A stretch of 63,192 bases of DNA from Jannaschia maritima (GTDB taxonomy: Bacteria; Pseudomonadota; Alphaproteobacteria; Rhodobacterales; Rhodobacteraceae), in the NCBI RefSeq assembly GCF_030973515.1, contig NZ_JARGZA010000018.1:1-63192 (forward strand), in the 5' to 3' direction. The notes under the pieces are model-generated. The model was given only the letters and a program-made list of their open reading frames with translations, did not search any database and was not told where the DNA came from. The position numbers were made by a program, and so were the translations under genes. Shown one piece after another: positions 50,157 through 60,076 of this stretch (the first letter of the stretch is position 1; each line of letters opens with the position of its first letter).

Positions 50157-52286
50157 ATGTTCGACATCGTGAAGAAAGAGATGGAGTGGGGGCACGACAC
50201 CCTCACCCTGGAAACGGGGCGCATCGCGCGCCAGGCCGACGGCTGCGTCGTCGCCACCTATGGCGAGACCAGCGTCCTGGCCGCCGTCACCTATGCCAAG
50301 CAGCCGAAGCCGGGGCAGGACTTCTTCCCCCTGACGGTGCACTACCAGGAGAAGTACTATGCCGCGGGCAAGGTCCCCGGCGGCTTCTTCAAGCGGGAAG
50401 CGCGTCCCACGGAAAAGGAGACGCTGACCTCGCGCCTGATCGACCGGCCGATCCGCCCCTTGTTCGTGGACGGGTTCAAGAACGAGGTCCTGGTGATCTG
50501 CCAGGTCCTGTCCCACGACCTGGAGAACGACCCCGACATCGTCGCCATGATCGCGGCCTCCGCCGCGCTGACGATCTCCGGCGCGCCGTTCCGCGGGCCC
50601 ATCGCGGGCGCGCGCGTGGGCTTCGTGGACGGCGAGTACGTCCTGAACCCCGCCGTGGACGACATGCAGGGCCTGAAGTCCGACCCCGAGCAGCGTCTGG
50701 ACCTGGTCGTCGCCGGCACCAAGGACGCCGTGATGATGGTCGAATCGGAAGCCTACGAGCTGTCCGAGGCCGAGATGCTGGGCGCCGTGAAGTTCGGCCA
50801 CGAGCAGATGCAGGGCGTGATCGACCTGATCGTTGACCTGGCCGAGGACGCGGCGAAGGAGCCGATGGACTATCAGGCGCCGGACTATTCCGCGCTGCTG
50901 GAGGCGGTGACGAAGGTCGGCGAGCAGGGGATGCGCGACGCCTATGCCATTACCGACAAGCAGGAGCGGACAAGCGCCGTGTCCGCGGTCAAGGACGCCA
51001 TCAAGGCGGAGCTGTCCGAGGAACAGCTGAACGATCCGGATCTGGGCACCGCGCTGAAGAAGCTGGAATCGAAGGTCCTGCGCGGCGACGTCGTGAAGAA
51101 CGGCAAGCGCATCGACGGGCGCGCGCTGGACAAGGTCCGCGCCATCGACTGCCAGGTCGGCCTGCTGCCGCGCACGCATGGCTCCGCGCTGTTCACGCGG
51201 GGCGAGACCCAGGGATTGGTCGTGACCACGCTGGGCACGGGCGACGACGAGCAGATCATCGACGCGCTGCACGGCAACTTCCGGTCCAACTTCCTGCTGC
51301 ACTACAACTTCCCGCCCTATTCGGTCGGCGAGGTCGGGCGCTTCGGTCCTCCGGGCCGCCGCGAGATCGGGCACGGCAAGCTGGCCTGGCGCGCGCTGCA
51401 GGCGGTCCTGCCCGCCGCCACCGACTTCCCCTATACCATCCGGCTGGTGTCGGAGATCACCGAATCCAACGGGTCGTCGTCCATGGCCACGGTCTGCGGA
51501 TCGTCCTTGTCGATGATGGATGCAGGCGTTCCGCTGAAGGCCCCCGTGGCCGGCGTCGCCATGGGCCTGGTGCTGGAGGACGACGGCGAGTACGCGGTCC
51601 TGACCGACATCCTTGGCGACGAGGATCACCTGGGCGACATGGACTTCAAGGTCGCGGGCACCGAGGCCGGGATCACGTCCCTTCAGATGGACATCAAGGT
51701 TGCGGGCATCACGCCCGAGATCATGGAGACCGCGCTGGAGCAGGCGAAGGCCGGTCGCCTCCACATCCTGGACGAGATGGCCCAGGCCCTGTCGGAAGGT
51801 CGCAACGAGTTCTCGGCCCACGCACCCCGCATCGAGACGATGCAGGTGCCCACCGACAAGATCCGCGAAGTCATCGGGTCGGGCGGCAAGGTCATCCGCG
51901 AGATCGTGGAAGTGTCGGGCGCCAAGGTCGACATCCAGGACGACGGCACGATCAAGATCGCGTCGGCCAACGCGGATTCGATCCAGAAGGCCTACGACAT
52001 GATCCATTCGATCGTGGCGGAGCCCGAGCAGGGGAAGGTCTACAAGGGCAAGGTCGTCAAGATCGTCGACTTCGGCGCCTTCGTGAACTTCTTCGGCAAG
52101 CGCGACGGTCTGGTCCATGTGAGCCAGATCAAGAACGAGCGCCTGAACCATCCCAGCGACGTGCTGAAGGAGGGCCAGGAGGTGTTCGTGAAGCTTCTGG
52201 GCTTCGACGATCGCGGCAAGGTCCGCCTGGCGATGAAGATGGTCGACCAGGAGACGGGGACCGAGTCCCAGTCCGAGGACGCCTGA
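50157..52286 (+). CDS. pnp: Polyribonucleotide nucleotidyltransferase (PNPase)
   Basis: 709 residues; phosphorolytic 3'-5' RNA decay in the degradosome. Two RNase PH domains ([60 protein letters not shown]), a KH domain ([20 protein letters not shown]) and an S1 domain ([20 protein letters not shown]) are all complete. ATG 50157; the upstream frame is open but not conserved. A hairpin follows. Confidence 0.96.
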   Translation: MFDIVKKEMEWGHDTLTLETGRIARQADGCVVATYGETSVLAAVTYAKQPKPGQDFFPLTVHYQEKYYAAGKVPGGFFKREARPTEKETLTSRLIDRPIRPLFVDGFKNEVLVICQVLSHDLENDPDIVAMIAASAALTISGAPFRGPIAGARVGFVDGEYVLNPAVDDMQGLKSDPEQRLDLVVAGTKDAVMMVESEAYELSEAEMLGAVKFGHEQMQGVIDLIVDLAEDAAKEPMDYQAPDYSALLEAVTKVGEQGMRDAYAITDKQERTSAVSAVKDAIKAELSEEQLNDPDLGTALKKLESKVLRGDVVKNGKRIDGRALDKVRAIDCQVGLLPRTHGSALFTRGETQGLVVTTLGTGDDEQIIDALHGNFRSNFLLHYNFPPYSVGEVGRFGPPGRREIGHGKLAWRALQAVLPAATDFPYTIRLVSEITESNGSSSMATVCGSSLSMMDAGVPLKAPVAGVAMGLVLEDDGEYAVLTDILGDEDHLGDMDFKVAGTEAGITSLQMDIKVAGITPEIMETALEQAKAGRLHILDEMAQALSEGRNEFSAHAPRIETMQVPTDKIREVIGSGGKVIREIVEVSGAKVDIQDDGTIKIASANADSIQKAYDMIHSIVAEPEQGKVYKGKVVKIVDFGAFVNFFGKRDGLVHVSQIKNERLNHPSDVLKEGQEVFVKLLGFDDRGKVRLAMKMVDQETGTESQSEDA

Positions 52287-52297
52287 CGAACGGGACC

Positions 52298-52329
52298 CGT
52301 CCGGCGGGGGGCGTTCCTCCCGCCGGACG
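52298..52329 (+). terminator. Hairpin after pnp
   Basis: An 11-bp stem, CGTCCGGCGGG with CCCGCCGGACG, 11 bases past the pnp stop, then GAAACG rather than T residues. Strong fold, incomplete terminator pattern. Confidence 0.5.
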
Positions 52330-52389
52330 GAAACGAGCGCCTTACAGCGCCAAGACCCACCGTCCGCGGTCCGCCGTCGCGGGTGGCCG

Positions 52390-54129
52390 TCAGGCGGCCC
52401 GCGTCCGGGCCGCCGTCGCAGGCGATCCTCCGAACCGGTCGAGCGAACGGCTGAGCCGTTCGGTGCCGTCGCGCAGATCGGCGGCCGCGGCACTCGTCGC
52501 GGCGATGCGTTCCACCTCCGCGATGGCGGTCCGGTCGAGCCAGCCGATGGCTTCCGTCACCTCGCCCACGCCCTCCGCCTGCTGGTTCGCCGTCTGCGCG
52601 ATGTCCTGGAGGTTGCGCGCCACCGTCTCGACGCCCGCGGTGATCGAGACCAGGACCTCGCCCGTCTGATCCACGAGGCTCGCGCCCGACTTCACATGCG
52701 CCTCCGACCGTTCCAGCAGGGCGGCGATGCGACCCGCGGCCTCCGCCGAGCGCCCTGCAAGCGCCCGGACCTCGGACGCGACGATCGAGAAGCCGCGCCC
52801 GGCCTCGCCCGCCCGCGCCGCCTCGACCCCGGCGTTCAGGGCCAGCAGGTTCGTTTGGAAGGCGATGTCGTCGATGACGGCGGTGACCTTCCGGACCTCC
52901 GCGGAGGCGGCTTCGATCGTGGTCATCGCCTCGACGGTCTGACGCATGACGTCCGTGCCCTTCGCGGCCTGCCGCTGGGTTTCCGTGGCGGTCCGTTCCG
53001 CATCGCGCGATTCGGTGGCCGTCTCGGCGATCATGGCGTTCAGGCGGGCGATCTTGTCGCCCAGGTCCTTCGTGCGCTCCGCCCGCTCGGCGTCGCGGTC
53101 GACATGGCCACGGGCCGCCTCGGCGATGGCGCCGGTTTCGCGGCTGATCGCCTTCATGTGGCCGTCGACATCCTGCAGAAGCGCCTGCAACGCATCCGCC
53201 GCGGTGTTGAAGTCCCGCGCCAGGGGATCGTACCCGTCGGGCAGGTCGGCCGCGATGCGTGCCGTCAGGTCGCCCGTCGCCAAGCGGTCCAGGGCCTCGC
53301 CCAACGCGTCCAGGGCGATCCGCAGCGCGGCCTCGCGATCGGCTTCCTGATGCTGCTCGCGCGTGCGGGCGGCGGCGGCAGCATCCTCCGCGGCCTTCGC
53401 GCGGGCGGCGTCGGCGGTTGCGGCGCGGGCGGCGTCCTCCGCGGCCGCGGTGGCGCGACGTGCGGCCTCGCGCTCCGTTTCCACCTCGGCCAGGGCGGCC
53501 TCGGCGGCCTGCCGGCTCGCCGTCGCGGTGTCCAGCGCGGCCGCCATCTCGCCGCGCTGCGCCAGCTCGCGACGCCTGTGGATCCGGCGGGAGTTGATGA
53601 TCAGGAACGCTGCCGTGAAGATCGCGACCAGCCCGACGCCGTACATCAGCGTCTTCAGGACGTCGAAGGGGGGCTGGGCCGGGTCGTTCCAGAACTCGGT
53701 CGTCTCCAGCAGGACGCTATGGATCAAAAGGTTCGGAAGCAGCGCCAGAAGGGCGGGGCGGTCCACCAGGATGATCGAGAAGGCGATCATGGGAAAGATG
53801 AACAGGTGCGCCGCCTCGCGGTACAGGGTCCCGTCCAGCGCCAGCATCACGGCATAGATCTGGAACAGCAGCGCCTGCGTCGCCCAGATCGCCTGATGCC
53901 GGGGCACCAGGCGGGACAGGGACCAGCCCGCGGCGATGGTCCCGCAGGACAGCAGGATCACGGGCAGCACCGCGTTGCCGAACAGGTGGGCCAGCAGCAT
54001 GGCGCACAGCCCGACGCCCTGTCCCGTCAGAAGGATATGGCGGATCAGCACCCGCCGGGCGGGTGACAGGGGATCGAACAGCGGCGCATGGCGTCGGCGT
54101 CCCCGTGGGAGGGTCGGATGGGCGGTCAT
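52390..54129 (-). CDS. Methyl-accepting chemotaxis protein (membrane-embedded sensor), paralogue 1
   Basis: 579 residues. The N-terminal 180 residues are about six membrane helices with only short loops, so there is no periplasmic ligand domain; it probably senses from within the membrane. Then come about 90 Ala/Arg/Glu-rich coiled-coil residues, a HAMP-like step ([13 protein letters not shown]) and the signalling hairpin tip [40 protein letters not shown]. No pentapeptide for CheR docking is visible at the C-terminus. A CtrA-type box lies 24 bases before ATG 54127-54129. Confidence 0.93.
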   Translation of the reverse strand: MTAHPTLPRGRRRHAPLFDPLSPARRVLIRHILLTGQGVGLCAMLLAHLFGNAVLPVILLSCGTIAAGWSLSRLVPRHQAIWATQALLFQIYAVMLALDGTLYREAAHLFIFPMIAFSIILVDRPALLALLPNLLIHSVLLETTEFWNDPAQPPFDVLKTLMYGVGLVAIFTAAFLIINSRRIHRRRELAQRGEMAAALDTATASRQAAEAALAEVETEREAARRATAAAEDAARAATADAARAKAAEDAAAAARTREQHQEADREAALRIALDALGEALDRLATGDLTARIAADLPDGYDPLARDFNTAADALQALLQDVDGHMKAISRETGAIAEAARGHVDRDAERAERTKDLGDKIARLNAMIAETATESRDAERTATETQRQAAKGTDVMRQTVEAMTTIEAASAEVRKVTAVIDDIAFQTNLLALNAGVEAARAGEAGRGFSIVASEVRALAGRSAEAAGRIAALLERSEAHVKSGASLVDQTGEVLVSITAGVETVARNLQDIAQTANQQAEGVGEVTEAIGWLDRTAIAEVERIAATSAAAADLRDGTERLSRSLDRFGGSPATAARTRAA

Positions 54130-54153
54130 GGCCGTCGCCTTATGCTCGGGAAG

Positions 54154-54168
54154 TTATCGTCACGTTAA
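54154..54168. promoter_or_regulatory. CtrA-type box before chemoreceptor 1
   Basis: On the minus strand TTAACGTGACGATAA, that is TTAA-N7-ATAA: one base off the full CtrA consensus. It ends 24 bases before the start codon. Confidence 0.45.
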
Positions 54169-54196
54169 GGCCAGGTCGCGTCCCGCGTCCCGTGGG

Positions 54197-55915
54197 TCAG
54201 GCGGCCCGGACCGGACGGGCGGGGGCCGGCGGGCCGTCGTCGCGTCCCGCGAACCGTTTGAGCGTCTTGCCCAGCCGCGCGGTGCCGTCGCGCAGGCTGG
54301 CGGCGGCATCGCTCGTCTGCGCGATGCGCTCCACCTCCGCCCGGGCGGTCCGGTCCAGCCAATCGACCGCTTCGGTCGCGGCGCCCACGTGGTCCGCCTG
54401 CGCGGCGGCGTTCCCTGCGATGTCCTGCAGGTTGCGGGCGACCGTCTCCACGCCGGCCGTGATGGCGACGAGGCGTTCCCCCGTCTGATCCACCAGCGTG
54501 ACCCCGGCCTTCACGTGCTCCTCCGATCGGCTCAGCAGTTCCGCGATGCGGCCCGCGGCATCCGACGACCGCCCGGCCAGCGCCCGAACCTCCGACGCGA
54601 CGACCGAGAAGCCGCGCCCGGCCTCGCCCGCGCGCGCCGCCTCGACCCCGGCGTTGAGGGCTAGCAGGTTCGTTTGGAAGGCGATGTCCTCGATGACGGC
54701 GGTGACCTTGCGCACCTCCGCCGACGCGGCGTCGATCGTGCCCATGGCCTCCACGGACCGTCGCATCACGCCCGCGCCCGCCTCCGCCTGGCGGCGCGTC
54801 TCCTCCGCGGCCTCCTCCGCCCGGCGCGACTCGGCCGCGGTCTCGGCGATCATGGCGTTCAATCGGGCGAACTCGTCGACCAGCTCCCGGGTGCGGTCGG
54901 CCCGTTCCGCATCGCGGTCGACATGGCCGCGGGCGGCGTCCGCGATGGCGCCCGTTTCGCGCCCGATCTCGGCCATGTGGCCTTCGACTTCCCGCAGGAT
55001 GCACTGCAGCGCGGCCGCCGCGCTGTCGAAGTCCGCGCCGAGCCGTCCGTAGCCCGTGGGCAGGGGCCCCTCGATCCGTGCGGACAGGTCGCCCGTCGCC
55101 AGGCGGTCCAGGGCGTGGGCGACCGCATCCAACGCGGCGCGCTGCTCGGCCTCCCGCTGGCGTTCGGCGTCCTGCTCGCGCCCGCGGGCCGCGGCGGCGT
55201 CGGCCTCCGCGGCATGGGCGCGCTCCGTTTCGGCCCGGGCGGCACGGGCCGCTGCCTCGGCCTCCGCCTTGGCTTTGCGCGCGGCTTCCCGTTCGGCCTC
55301 GGCCTCCGCCAAGGCGTCCTGCGCGGCGGTCCGGTCCGCTGATGCCCGATCGAGCGCCGCCGCGAGCGATTCGCGCTGCTCGCGGGCCTGGGCCATCAAG
55401 GTCGTCCGCGTCCGGGTCAGATCGACCATTCGCAAGACCAGAAGCCCCACGGCGGTTCCGTGGATCCCCAGCCGGATCAGGTTCTCCCCGGGCGCGGCCT
55501 CGGGATAGACCAGGGTGGGCGCCCCATAGCCCAGCAACGCATGGTGCAGCACCGTCGCCGCGCCCGCCGCCACGATGGCGCGAACGTCGATCATGGTGGC
55601 GGAACTGGCGATGGCCAGCATCAGAAGCAGGTGCGCGTCCGACTGGAACGGCGTCCCCTCCAGCGCGGCGATGAAGATCAATCCGTTCAGGACCAGCGAC
55701 AGGGCGGTCCAGATCGCCGCGTTGGCGGAATTGAAACGCGACAGCAGCATGCCGGCGGCTGTGGACGCGAACGAGGCCAGCAGGGCCGGCAGCGCCGGAA
55801 TGCCATAGAGGAACATCGCGAGCGAACCGACCGCCGCGATGACGAACCCGCTGACGGTCAGCGAACGGCGCATCCGCAGGCGGACGGCCTCGATCGGATC
55901 GGCGGGGTCAGACAT
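54197..55915 (-). CDS. Methyl-accepting chemotaxis protein, paralogue 2
   Basis: 572 residues with the same architecture as the previous receptor: about six N-terminal membrane helices (e.g. [20 protein letters not shown]), an Ala/Glu/Arg coiled coil, HAMP-like [13 protein letters not shown] and signalling tip [20 protein letters not shown]. The signalling halves are near-identical, the membrane halves diverged, so this is a tandem duplication with sensory divergence. It overlaps the 101-residue exported gene by 8 bases. Confidence 0.93.
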   Translation of the reverse strand: MSDPADPIEAVRLRMRRSLTVSGFVIAAVGSLAMFLYGIPALPALLASFASTAAGMLLSRFNSANAAIWTALSLVLNGLIFIAALEGTPFQSDAHLLLMLAIASSATMIDVRAIVAAGAATVLHHALLGYGAPTLVYPEAAPGENLIRLGIHGTAVGLLVLRMVDLTRTRTTLMAQAREQRESLAAALDRASADRTAAQDALAEAEAEREAARKAKAEAEAAARAARAETERAHAAEADAAAARGREQDAERQREAEQRAALDAVAHALDRLATGDLSARIEGPLPTGYGRLGADFDSAAAALQCILREVEGHMAEIGRETGAIADAARGHVDRDAERADRTRELVDEFARLNAMIAETAAESRRAEEAAEETRRQAEAGAGVMRRSVEAMGTIDAASAEVRKVTAVIEDIAFQTNLLALNAGVEAARAGEAGRGFSVVASEVRALAGRSSDAAGRIAELLSRSEEHVKAGVTLVDQTGERLVAITAGVETVARNLQDIAGNAAAQADHVGAATEAVDWLDRTARAEVERIAQTSDAAASLRDGTARLGKTLKRFAGRDDGPPAPARPVRAA

Positions 55916-56213
55916 CGCAGCCCATCCGACCCAGGGCCGCGGCGTCCAGCACCACGAGGGCGCCGTGCGCGCGCAACCGATCGGCCAATCCGGGGCCCTG
56001 GTCGTGGACGACCGTGCCGAAGGCGGGGGCCGGTCTGATCGGGATGTAGGCGCCCGCCGCCGCGACGATTGCGGCCGGATCGACCCAGGGCGAGGCGAGC
56101 ATCCAGACTGGCCCGGAACCGTCCCGCGACGGTTGCAGCGATGGTGCGATGGCGGCCGCCGCGCCCAGCTTGGCGACCGCGATCGTGGCGAGAACGGCGA
56201 TCCATGTGTTCAT
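55908..56213 (-). CDS. Small exported protein in the chemoreceptor operon
   Basis: 101 residues with an N-terminal signal or anchor ([20 protein letters not shown]). The rest, about 80 residues, is hydrophobic-neutral: [57 protein letters not shown]. No family recognised. Its overlap with chemoreceptor 2 suggests it is made with it and could be an accessory sensor or binding partner. A CtrA-type box sits 24 bases upstream. Confidence 0.7.
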   Translation of the reverse strand: MNTWIAVLATIAVAKLGAAAAIAPSLQPSRDGSGPVWMLASPWVDPAAIVAAAGAYIPIRPAPAFGTVVHDQGPGLADRLRAHGALVVLDAAALGRMGCDV

Positions 56214-56237
56214 GACCGCCGGCTACGACGCGGGGCC

Positions 56238-56252
56238 TTAAGGTTCGCTTAA
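56238..56252. promoter_or_regulatory. CtrA-type box before the exported protein/chemoreceptor 2 operon
   Basis: On the minus strand TTAAGCGAACCTTAA, a perfect TTAA-N7-TTAA, ending 24 bases before the ATG at 56213. The spacing is identical to that of the chemoreceptor 1 box. Confidence 0.55.
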
Positions 56253-56283
56253 GGCGCGGTGCGGTCGTCCCGCGCCCGGTCGA

Positions 56284-56985
56284 TCAGCCCTCGCGCGGGG
56301 GGACGTTCATGCCCGTCTTGACCGCGTCGCGGGCCATGAACCGGTCCAGATACGCCTGCAGCACGGGATGGTCGTCCCATCCGACCTGATCCTTCGCCTC
56401 GTAGAAGTTCAGCGCGTTCAACCAGGGCGCGATGGCGATGTCCGCCGCGGAATAGTCCCCCGCGATCCAGTCGCGATCCGCCAGCTGCCCCGCCAGGACC
56501 GACAGCAGGCGCCTGCCCTCGTCCGCATAGCGCTGGCGGGGGCGCGGATCCTCGATCTCCTTGCCGGCGAACTTCACGAAGAAGCCCAGCTGCCCCAGCA
56601 TCGGGCCCAGCCCCCCCATCTGCCACATGATCCACTGCATCACGTGGGCCTTGTCGGATGCGGTGTCGCCCAGCAGCTTGCCCGTCTTCTCGCCGAGGTA
56701 CAGCAGGATCGCCCCGCTCTCGAACAGGCCGAGGGGCTGTCCGTCCGGCCCGTCGGGGTCGATGATCGCGGGAATCTTGTTGTTCGGGTTCAGCGACAGG
56801 AACGCGTCCGACTTCACGTCCGCGTCCGACAGCGTCACGCGGTGCGCCTCGTAGGGCAGGCCCGTCTCCTCCAGCATGATCGACGCCTTGACCCCGTTCG
56901 GCGTGGGAAAGCTGAACAGCTGCAGGACGTTCGGGTCGTGTGGAACCCAGCGGCGTGTGATGGGGAAGGCGGACAGGTCGGCCAT
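56284..56985 (-). CDS. Glutathione S-transferase (YghU/YfcG-like)
   Basis: 233 residues. The thioredoxin-fold N-terminal domain has LQLFSFPTPNGVKASIMLEE, LNPNNKIPAIIDPDGPDGQP and LFESGAILLYLGEKTGKLLG. The helical C-terminal domain has MQWIMWQMGGLGPMLGQLGF, DRDWIAGDYSAADIAIAPWL. The TPNG start and GLGPMLGQ are typical of the Nu-class YghU/YfcG disulphide-bond reductases. ATG 56983-56985, with an AGGTGTT-like leader. It reads toward the chemoreceptor operon. Confidence 0.92.
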   Translation of the reverse strand: MADLSAFPITRRWVPHDPNVLQLFSFPTPNGVKASIMLEETGLPYEAHRVTLSDADVKSDAFLSLNPNNKIPAIIDPDGPDGQPLGLFESGAILLYLGEKTGKLLGDTASDKAHVMQWIMWQMGGLGPMLGQLGFFVKFAGKEIEDPRPRQRYADEGRRLLSVLAGQLADRDWIAGDYSAADIAIAPWLNALNFYEAKDQVGWDDHPVLQAYLDRFMARDAVKTGMNVPPREG

Positions 56986-57134
56986 GGGATGCTCCAGGTG
57001 TTGCGCGGACCCTTACCTAGCGCAAGTTTCCGTGCGCGGAACGGGTGACATCGGTGCGGTTTTCGGCACGTTCGTGTGCGGGGCACCCGGGAAACGGGGC
57101 CCGCAAGGACCGAAAGAGCACGGGGGACGACCTG

Positions 57135-57590
57135 ATGATTCAGGAATTCAAGGACTTCATCGCCAAGGGCAACGTCATGGACCTGGCGGTCGGCATCATC
57201 ATCGGTGCCGCCTTCACGGCGATCGTGAACAGCCTGGTGGGCGATCTGATCAATCCGGTCATCGGCCTGGTGCTGGGCGGGGTCGACTTCACGTCGATGT
57301 ACGTCGTCCTGTCGGGCGAGGTGCCGCCGGGCGCCGGACTCGACGCGGCGCGCGAGGCGGGGGCCGCCATCTTCGCCTATGGCGCGTTCGTGACCGCGGT
57401 GATCGAGTTCTTCATCATCGCCTTCGTCGTGTTCCTGCTGGTCAAGGGCGTGAACCGCCTGAAGACCGCGGCGGAGAAGCCCGACGACGTCGCCCCCGAG
57501 GTGAAGACCGGTCCGTCCGAGTTGGACGTCCTGATCGAGATCCGCGACAAGCTGGCCCGGGGCGGGTCCGCCGCCACACCGGCGGAGTGA
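57135..57590 (+). CDS. mscL: Large-conductance mechanosensitive channel
   Basis: 151 residues. N-terminal helix [22 protein letters not shown]1 [21 protein letters not shown]-loop [10 protein letters not shown]2 [20 protein letters not shown] and the cytoplasmic helix LLEIRDKL-type [10 protein letters not shown] are all as in MscL. It releases solutes on hypo-osmotic shock. The start is ATG 57135. Confidence 0.95.
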   Translation: MIQEFKDFIAKGNVMDLAVGIIIGAAFTAIVNSLVGDLINPVIGLVLGGVDFTSMYVVLSGEVPPGAGLDAAREAGAAIFAYGAFVTAVIEFFIIAFVVFLLVKGVNRLKTAAEKPDDVAPEVKTGPSELDVLIEIRDKLARGGSAATPAE

Positions 57591-57598
57591 CGCGGGAC

Positions 57599-57625
57599 GC
57601 GGGGCGGCCGGACGCGTCGCCCCGC
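57599..57625. terminator. Hairpin between mscL and azlD
   Basis: GCGGGGCG and CGCCCCGC form an 8-bp stem with an 11-base loop in the 34 bases separating the convergent stops. It may terminate both transcripts. Confidence 0.45.
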
Positions 57626-57948
57626 TACGCCGTCAGCCACCCGCCCAGGGCCAGGACCGCGGCGCCCGCCAGGACCGCCTGGACCACGTCCCTGCGCCAG
57701 ACGCCGACGGCGAGGGTCGCGCCCGCCGCCGCCAGCCGGACCGGATCGGGCTGACCGCCGGTCGCGTCCGGCCACAGGACCAGCGGCGCGACCAGTCCGG
57801 GCAGGACGGCCACCCCGGTATAGCGCAGGTGGCGCAGCACCCAGGCGGGCAGGGGGCGGTCGCCGATCAATCCCAGGAAGCTGAACCGGATCAGATAGGT
57901 GCCCAGGCCCAGCGCCCCGATGATGGCCCATACGGGATAGCCGGTCAT
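57625..57948 (-). CDS. azlD: AzlD-family branched-chain amino acid exporter subunit
   Basis: 107 residues with four membrane helices: VWAIIGALGLGTYLIRFSFL, LRYTGVAVLPGLVAPLVLWP, RLAAAGATLAVGVWRRDVVQ and AVLAGAAVLALGGW. The YLIRFSF and LRYTGVAVLPG stretches are AzlD marks. It pairs with AzlC for export of branched-chain amino acids. Overlaps azlC by 4 bases (ATGA). Confidence 0.9.
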   Translation of the reverse strand: MTGYPVWAIIGALGLGTYLIRFSFLGLIGDRPLPAWVLRHLRYTGVAVLPGLVAPLVLWPDATGGQPDPVRLAAAGATLAVGVWRRDVVQAVLAGAAVLALGGWLTA

Positions 57949-58631
57949 GCCGCGCGCGCCCTGCGCTCGACCTCGGCGCCGGTGGCCATCGCGGCCAGGG
58001 CGGCGATCAGCAGGCCCGCGTTCCAGGGAACCCAGGCCAGCGCCAGGGCGCCGGCGACGGACACGAAGGCCGCCGCCACGTGGGCCGGGCTGCGCAGCAT
58101 CGGGCCGGTCAGCGCCAGGAAGGCCAGGGGCAGGGCGAAGTCCAGCGGCCAGGCGTCCGGGATGCGCGCGCCCAGGGCCGCCCCCAGCCAGGTGGAACCG
58201 ACCCAGCACGGGAACACGGGCAGGGCGGTGCCGCAGAAGTACCGGACGCGGTCCGCCGTGGTCCAGGTCGTCCGCCCCTCGTAGGTGGCGGCGGCCAGGG
58301 CATAGGTCTGGTCCACCAGCAGATAGGCCAGCCCCATCCGCTGCAGCAGCGGCGCGCGCCCCAGATGCGGGACGAGCGCCGCGGAATACATCGCCATCCG
58401 CAGGTTCACCGCCAGGGCCGATGCCACCACGATCACGCCCGGCGCGCCCGCATCCATCAGCTGCAGCGCGGTGAACTGCGACGCGCCCGCGATCACGATC
58501 GTGCTGAACGCCATGACCTGATCCAGGGGCAGCCCGGCTTCCGTGGCCAGCACGCCGAACATCATCGCGAAGGGCACGATGATGACCACGAAGGGCAGCC
58601 CGTCGGCCACGCCGCGGCGAAAGGGGGTCAT
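57945..58631 (-). CDS. azlC: AzlC-family branched-chain amino acid exporter
   Basis: 228 residues (231 from an ATG three codons earlier). AzlC features are FRRGVADGLPFVVIIVPFAM, IVIAGASQFTALQLMDAGAP, VVASALAVNLRMAMYSAALV and LVDQTYALA. About seven to eight membrane helices. With AzlD it exports branched-chain amino acids. It is divergent from fdhD. Confidence 0.92.
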   Translation of the reverse strand: MTPFRRGVADGLPFVVIIVPFAMMFGVLATEAGLPLDQVMAFSTIVIAGASQFTALQLMDAGAPGVIVVASALAVNLRMAMYSAALVPHLGRAPLLQRMGLAYLLVDQTYALAAATYEGRTTWTTADRVRYFCGTALPVFPCWVGSTWLGAALGARIPDAWPLDFALPLAFLALTGPMLRSPAHVAAAFVSVAGALALAWVPWNAGLLIAALAAMATGAEVERRARAA

Positions 58632-58694
58632 GGCTTGCATCCGCGGGGCCGGGGGAACATCACTGGCCCTAGCCCGCCATCGGAGGCCGCGCAA

Positions 58695-59522
58695 TTGGCC
58701 ACGTCCCTGCCCCCCGGCCTGCTCGTGGCCCCCGATCCGGACGCCCCCGGCCTGACCGCGCGGGTCGACGCGACCGACCAGGACGGCGCGCCGATCGCGC
58801 TCGACGTGGTGGAGGAACGGCCCCTGACCATCTACCTGAACGCGCGCGAGGTCGTGACCGCCATGACCGTGCGCGACCACCCCCGCTGGCTGGCCCTGGG
58901 GTTCCTGGCGAACCAGGGGATGCTGCGCCCGTCCGACCGGGTGACCGGCACCGACTACGACGACGAGCTGGGCGTCGTGGTCGTCCGCACCGCCCAGGTG
59001 ACGGACCACGAGGCGAAGCTGGCCCGCGCCACCCGCACGTCGGGCTGCGCCGTGGGCACCGTCTTCGGCGACATGATGGACGGCGTGGCGGACGTCGTCC
59101 TGCCGCGCCTGGACGTGCGCCTGTCGGACCTGCGCGCGCTGTCGTCCGCCATCGCGCGGACCCCCAGCCTGTATCTCAGCGCGGGCGCGGTCCACGGCAC
59201 CTGCCTGTGCCGCGGCCCGGAGCCGCTGGCCTACTTCGAGGACGTGGGCCGCCACAACGCGGTGGATAAGCTGGCCGGGTGGATGCGCGTGACGGGGACC
59301 GACCCGTCCGACAAGACGCTGTTCACCACCGGGCGGCTGACCTCCGAGATGGTCATCAAGTGCGCCCTGATGGGCATCCCCGCCCTGGTGTCGCGGTCGG
59401 GCTTCACCGCCTGGGGCGTGCGCATCGCGCGCGACGTCGGCCTGACCGTGGTGGGGCGGCTGAAGGGGTCGCGGTTCCAGTGCGTGGCGGGCGCGGACCG
59501 GCTGGTGCGGGACGTTCCGTGA
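58695..59522 (+). CDS. fdhD: Formate dehydrogenase accessory sulfurtransferase FdhD
   Basis: 275 residues; passes sulfur to the molybdenum centre of formate dehydrogenase. ERPLTIYLNAREVVTAMTVR, GFLANQGML, FEDVGRHNAVDKLAGWM, LFTTGRLTSEMVIKCALMGI and PALVSRSGFTAWGVRIAR are the family motifs. The usual C-x-x-C is reduced to one cysteine in TRTSGCAVGTVFGD. Start is TTG 58695 with GGAGG eight bases upstream; no ATG exists near the first conserved block. First gene of the Mo-cofactor run. Confidence 0.9.
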   Translation: MATSLPPGLLVAPDPDAPGLTARVDATDQDGAPIALDVVEERPLTIYLNAREVVTAMTVRDHPRWLALGFLANQGMLRPSDRVTGTDYDDELGVVVVRTAQVTDHEAKLARATRTSGCAVGTVFGDMMDGVADVVLPRLDVRLSDLRALSSAIARTPSLYLSAGAVHGTCLCRGPEPLAYFEDVGRHNAVDKLAGWMRVTGTDPSDKTLFTTGRLTSEMVIKCALMGIPALVSRSGFTAWGVRIARDVGLTVVGRLKGSRFQCVAGADRLVRDVP

Positions 59523-60076
59523 TCCCGGCGGTGATCCTGGCGGGCGGCCTGGCGCGGCGCATGGGCGGGGGCGACAAGGGCCGCGCCCTCCTGCAGGGCC
59601 GACCCCTGATCCGCCACGTCCTCGACCGCCTGCAGCCCCAATGCGCGCCCATCGCTCTCAACGCCAACGGCGATCCCGCCCGCTGGGACGATCTGGGCCT
59701 GCCCGTCCTGCCCGACACCCGGGCCGGGCATCCCGGCCCCCTGGCGGGCGTCCTGGCGGGGATGCGCTGGGCCGCGGCGCTGGGCCGCGACCGCATCGTC
59801 ACCGCCGCCGCCGACACGCCCTTCCTGCCCCCGACCCTCGTGGCCGACCTGGCGGCGGCGGGCGACGGCCTGGTCCTGGCCCGCGCGGGGGGGCGCCCGC
59901 AACCGACCTTCGGGCTGTGGCCCACGGCGCTGGCGGACGACCTGGACGAAGCACTGGGGGCCGGCACCCGCAAGATCCTGGACTGGACCGACCGCCACGC
60001 CCCCGCCCATGCCGACTTCCCGGCGGAGGCGTTCTTCAACGTCAACCGCCCCGAGGATCTGGACCGCGCACCATGA
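59519..60076 (+). CDS. mobA: Molybdenum cofactor guanylyltransferase MobA
   Basis: 185 residues; joins GMP to molybdopterin to make the guanine dinucleotide cofactor. PAVILAGGLARRMGGGDKGR at the N-terminus is the nucleotide loop, then LPVLPDTRAGHPGPLAGVLA and TAAADTPFLPPTLVADL (metal Asp), and FFNVNRPEDL at the end. GTG 59519 overlaps the fdhD stop by 4 bases. Confidence 0.94.
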   Translation: MIPAVILAGGLARRMGGGDKGRALLQGRPLIRHVLDRLQPQCAPIALNANGDPARWDDLGLPVLPDTRAGHPGPLAGVLAGMRWAAALGRDRIVTAAADTPFLPPTLVADLAAAGDGLVLARAGGRPQPTFGLWPTALADDLDEALGAGTRKILDWTDRHAPAHADFPAEAFFNVNRPEDLDRAP

